Shown here piece after piece: positions 6,992 through 7,361 of a DNA stretch of 7,361 nt (position 1 is the first letter of the stretch; the number at the start of each line of letters is the position of its first letter). The notes beneath the pieces were generated by a model that was not told the DNA's origin, ran no database searches, and saw only the letters and a list, made by a program, of their open reading frames with translations. The DNA is from Muribaculaceae bacterium (GTDB lineage Bacteria; Bacteroidota; Bacteroidia; Bacteroidales; Muribaculaceae), in contig CADFRV010000121.1 in NCBI GenBank assembly GCA_902836725.1, forward strand, positions 1-7,361. The letters run 5' to 3'. The translations under genes were made by a program, and so were the position numbers.

Positions 6992-7036
6992 CCCTCTGAT
7001 AGTGATAGCTCTGATACCTCTGATTTCTCTGATACC
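6930..7036. repeat. 9-bp-periodic array arranged as a large inverted repeat
   Basis: The left arm holds five units starting exactly every 9 bp at 6930, 6939, 6948, 6957 and 6966, each beginning ATCAG(AG). The right arm holds the reverse complement CTCTGAT at 6985, 6994, 7009, 7018 and 7027, with one shortened 6-bp step at 7001-7006. The arms pair over 6936-6969 with 7003-7036, with 31 of 34 positions complementary, including a perfect 17-bp block (6939-6955 with 7017-7033) and a perfect 8-bp block (6957-6964 with 7008-7015). The loop is 33 nt. I do not recognise a named repeat family. Confidence 0.8.
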
Positions 7037-7041
7037 AAAAA

Positions 7042-7081
7042 CAGGCGCTGTCTCCCGGTTGGGGATGCAGCGCCTGCTTTT
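7042..7081. terminator. Bidirectional intrinsic terminator between convergent genes
   Basis: CAGGCGCTG (7042-7050) and CAGCGCCTG (7068-7076) form a perfect 9-bp GC-rich stem. A 4-bp inner stem (7053-7056 with 7062-7065) may cap it. On the plus strand the stem is followed by CTTTTCTG (T-run 7078-7081), suiting the HsdR-N transcript. On the minus strand it is followed at once by TTTTTGG (bases 7041-7035), suiting the aldolase transcript. The position between two convergent stops supports the call. Confidence 0.8.
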
Positions 7082-7090
7082 CTGTTTCAT

Positions 7091-7115
7091 GGGAGCCGGC
7101 AGTCATGCCGCTCCC
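7091..7115 (-). other. Stem-loop just downstream of the aldolase stop
   Basis: GGGAG (7091-7095) pairs with CTCCC (7111-7115), and CGGCA (7097-7101) pairs with TGCCG (7106-7110). This gives a 10-bp stem with one bulged base (7096) and a 4-nt loop. It begins 12 bp after the aldolase TAA on the minus strand. No T-run follows on either strand, so I do not call it a terminator. It could protect the mRNA 3' end, which is inference. Confidence 0.5.
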
Positions 7116-7127
7116 TGATGGGTCTTA

Positions 7128-7361
7128 TTATTCAGCCTTGCCGTTGGAACCGAGCACGTTTTCGATCTTGTGCTTGTAAAGACGCTCCATCTCGTCACGA
7201 GCCGGGCCGAGATATTTGCGGGGGTCGAATTCACCGGGTTTGTCATGGAACACCTTGCGGATAGCGGCGGTCATGGCAAGACGGCTGTCAGAGTCGATGT
7301 TGATTTTGCATACGGCGCTCTTGGCAGCTTTGCGGAGCTCTTCTTCGGGGATACCGATAGC
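7128..7361 (-). CDS. fbaA: Class II fructose-1,6-bisphosphate aldolase, C-terminal part
   Basis: Only the last 77 codons are present; the gene runs off the right edge of the window. The peptide contains VCKINIDSDSRLAMTAAIR (17-35 of the fragment). This is the conserved NxDxDxR region of class II aldolases, which helps bind the dihydroxyacetone-phosphate end of the substrate. It continues into DPRKYLGPARDEMERLYKHKIE (46-67), the usual C-terminal helix. The enzyme reversibly splits fructose-1,6-bisphosphate into dihydroxyacetone phosphate and glyceraldehyde-3-phosphate in the cytoplasm, normally with zinc. The metal ligands lie in the missing N-terminal part, so activity cannot be judged. The gene is convergent with the HsdR-N gene and shares its terminator hairpin. 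The symbol could equally be fba. Confidence 0.9.
   Translation of the reverse strand, partial: AIGIPEEELRKAAKSAVCKINIDSDSRLAMTAAIRKVFHDKPGEFDPRKYLGPARDEMERLYKHKIENVLGSNGKAE

Noticed and set aside
6863..7264. Open frame reading the 9-bp array as Ser-Asp repeats (SDS/SDT/SDF)
   Set aside because: The 9-bp period keeps the frame open on both strands by chance. The frame continues antisense through the aldolase gene, and a 6-bp slip in the right arm is not expected to be tolerated by selection for a repeat protein. A CRISPR array is also excluded because there are no unique spacers.

Overview
The window looks like ordinary chromosome from a Bacteroidota species, most likely order Bacteroidales. 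The basis is the gene families: the Bacteroidota-type HolA, the short CstA, a PD40/TPR envelope protein, a free-standing HsdR-N domain protein and class II aldolase. Start codons also lack strong Shine-Dalgarno sequences. The genes are moderately GC-rich with GC-rich third positions, which would suit a Muribaculaceae-like gut lineage. That placement is inference from memory of such genomes; no search was run.

Layout. Positions 1-95 (+) hold the last 30 codons of an unidentified gene. It is followed 44 bp later by a complete DbpA-like DEAD-box RNA helicase gene (140-1456, +). That gene runs head-on into a minus-strand cluster, and the two stop codons lie within an 11-bp overlap. Read in its own direction, the minus-strand cluster is holA (DNA polymerase III delta, 6304-5261), a secreted TPR/PD40 protein (5242-3827), a CstA-family transporter (3745-2288) and a PHP-domain histidinol-phosphatase (2258-1446). 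The gaps are 18, 81 and 29 bp, so the four are probably at least partly co-transcribed. Divergent from holA is a 172-aa single-domain PD-(D/E)XK protein of the HsdR N-terminal type (6369-6887, +). The window ends in the C-terminal part of class II fructose-bisphosphate aldolase on the minus strand (7361-7128).

The functions are mostly housekeeping: rRNA/ribosome handling, the replication clamp loader, envelope, pyruvate or peptide uptake, histidine synthesis and glycolysis. I see no integrase, transposase, CRISPR array, tRNA or rRNA gene. No multi-gene defence or biosynthetic system is apparent.

The least ordinary part is the 240-bp gap between the HsdR-N gene and the aldolase gene (6888-7127), which is almost entirely structured. 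It contains a direct repeat that straddles the stop codon and a 9-bp-periodic array folded into a large inverted repeat. It also contains a competing 13-bp inverted repeat, a terminator-like hairpin with T-runs on both strands, and a further stem-loop beside the aldolase stop. A second small oddity is a long, nearly G-free pyrimidine-rich leader upstream of cstA.
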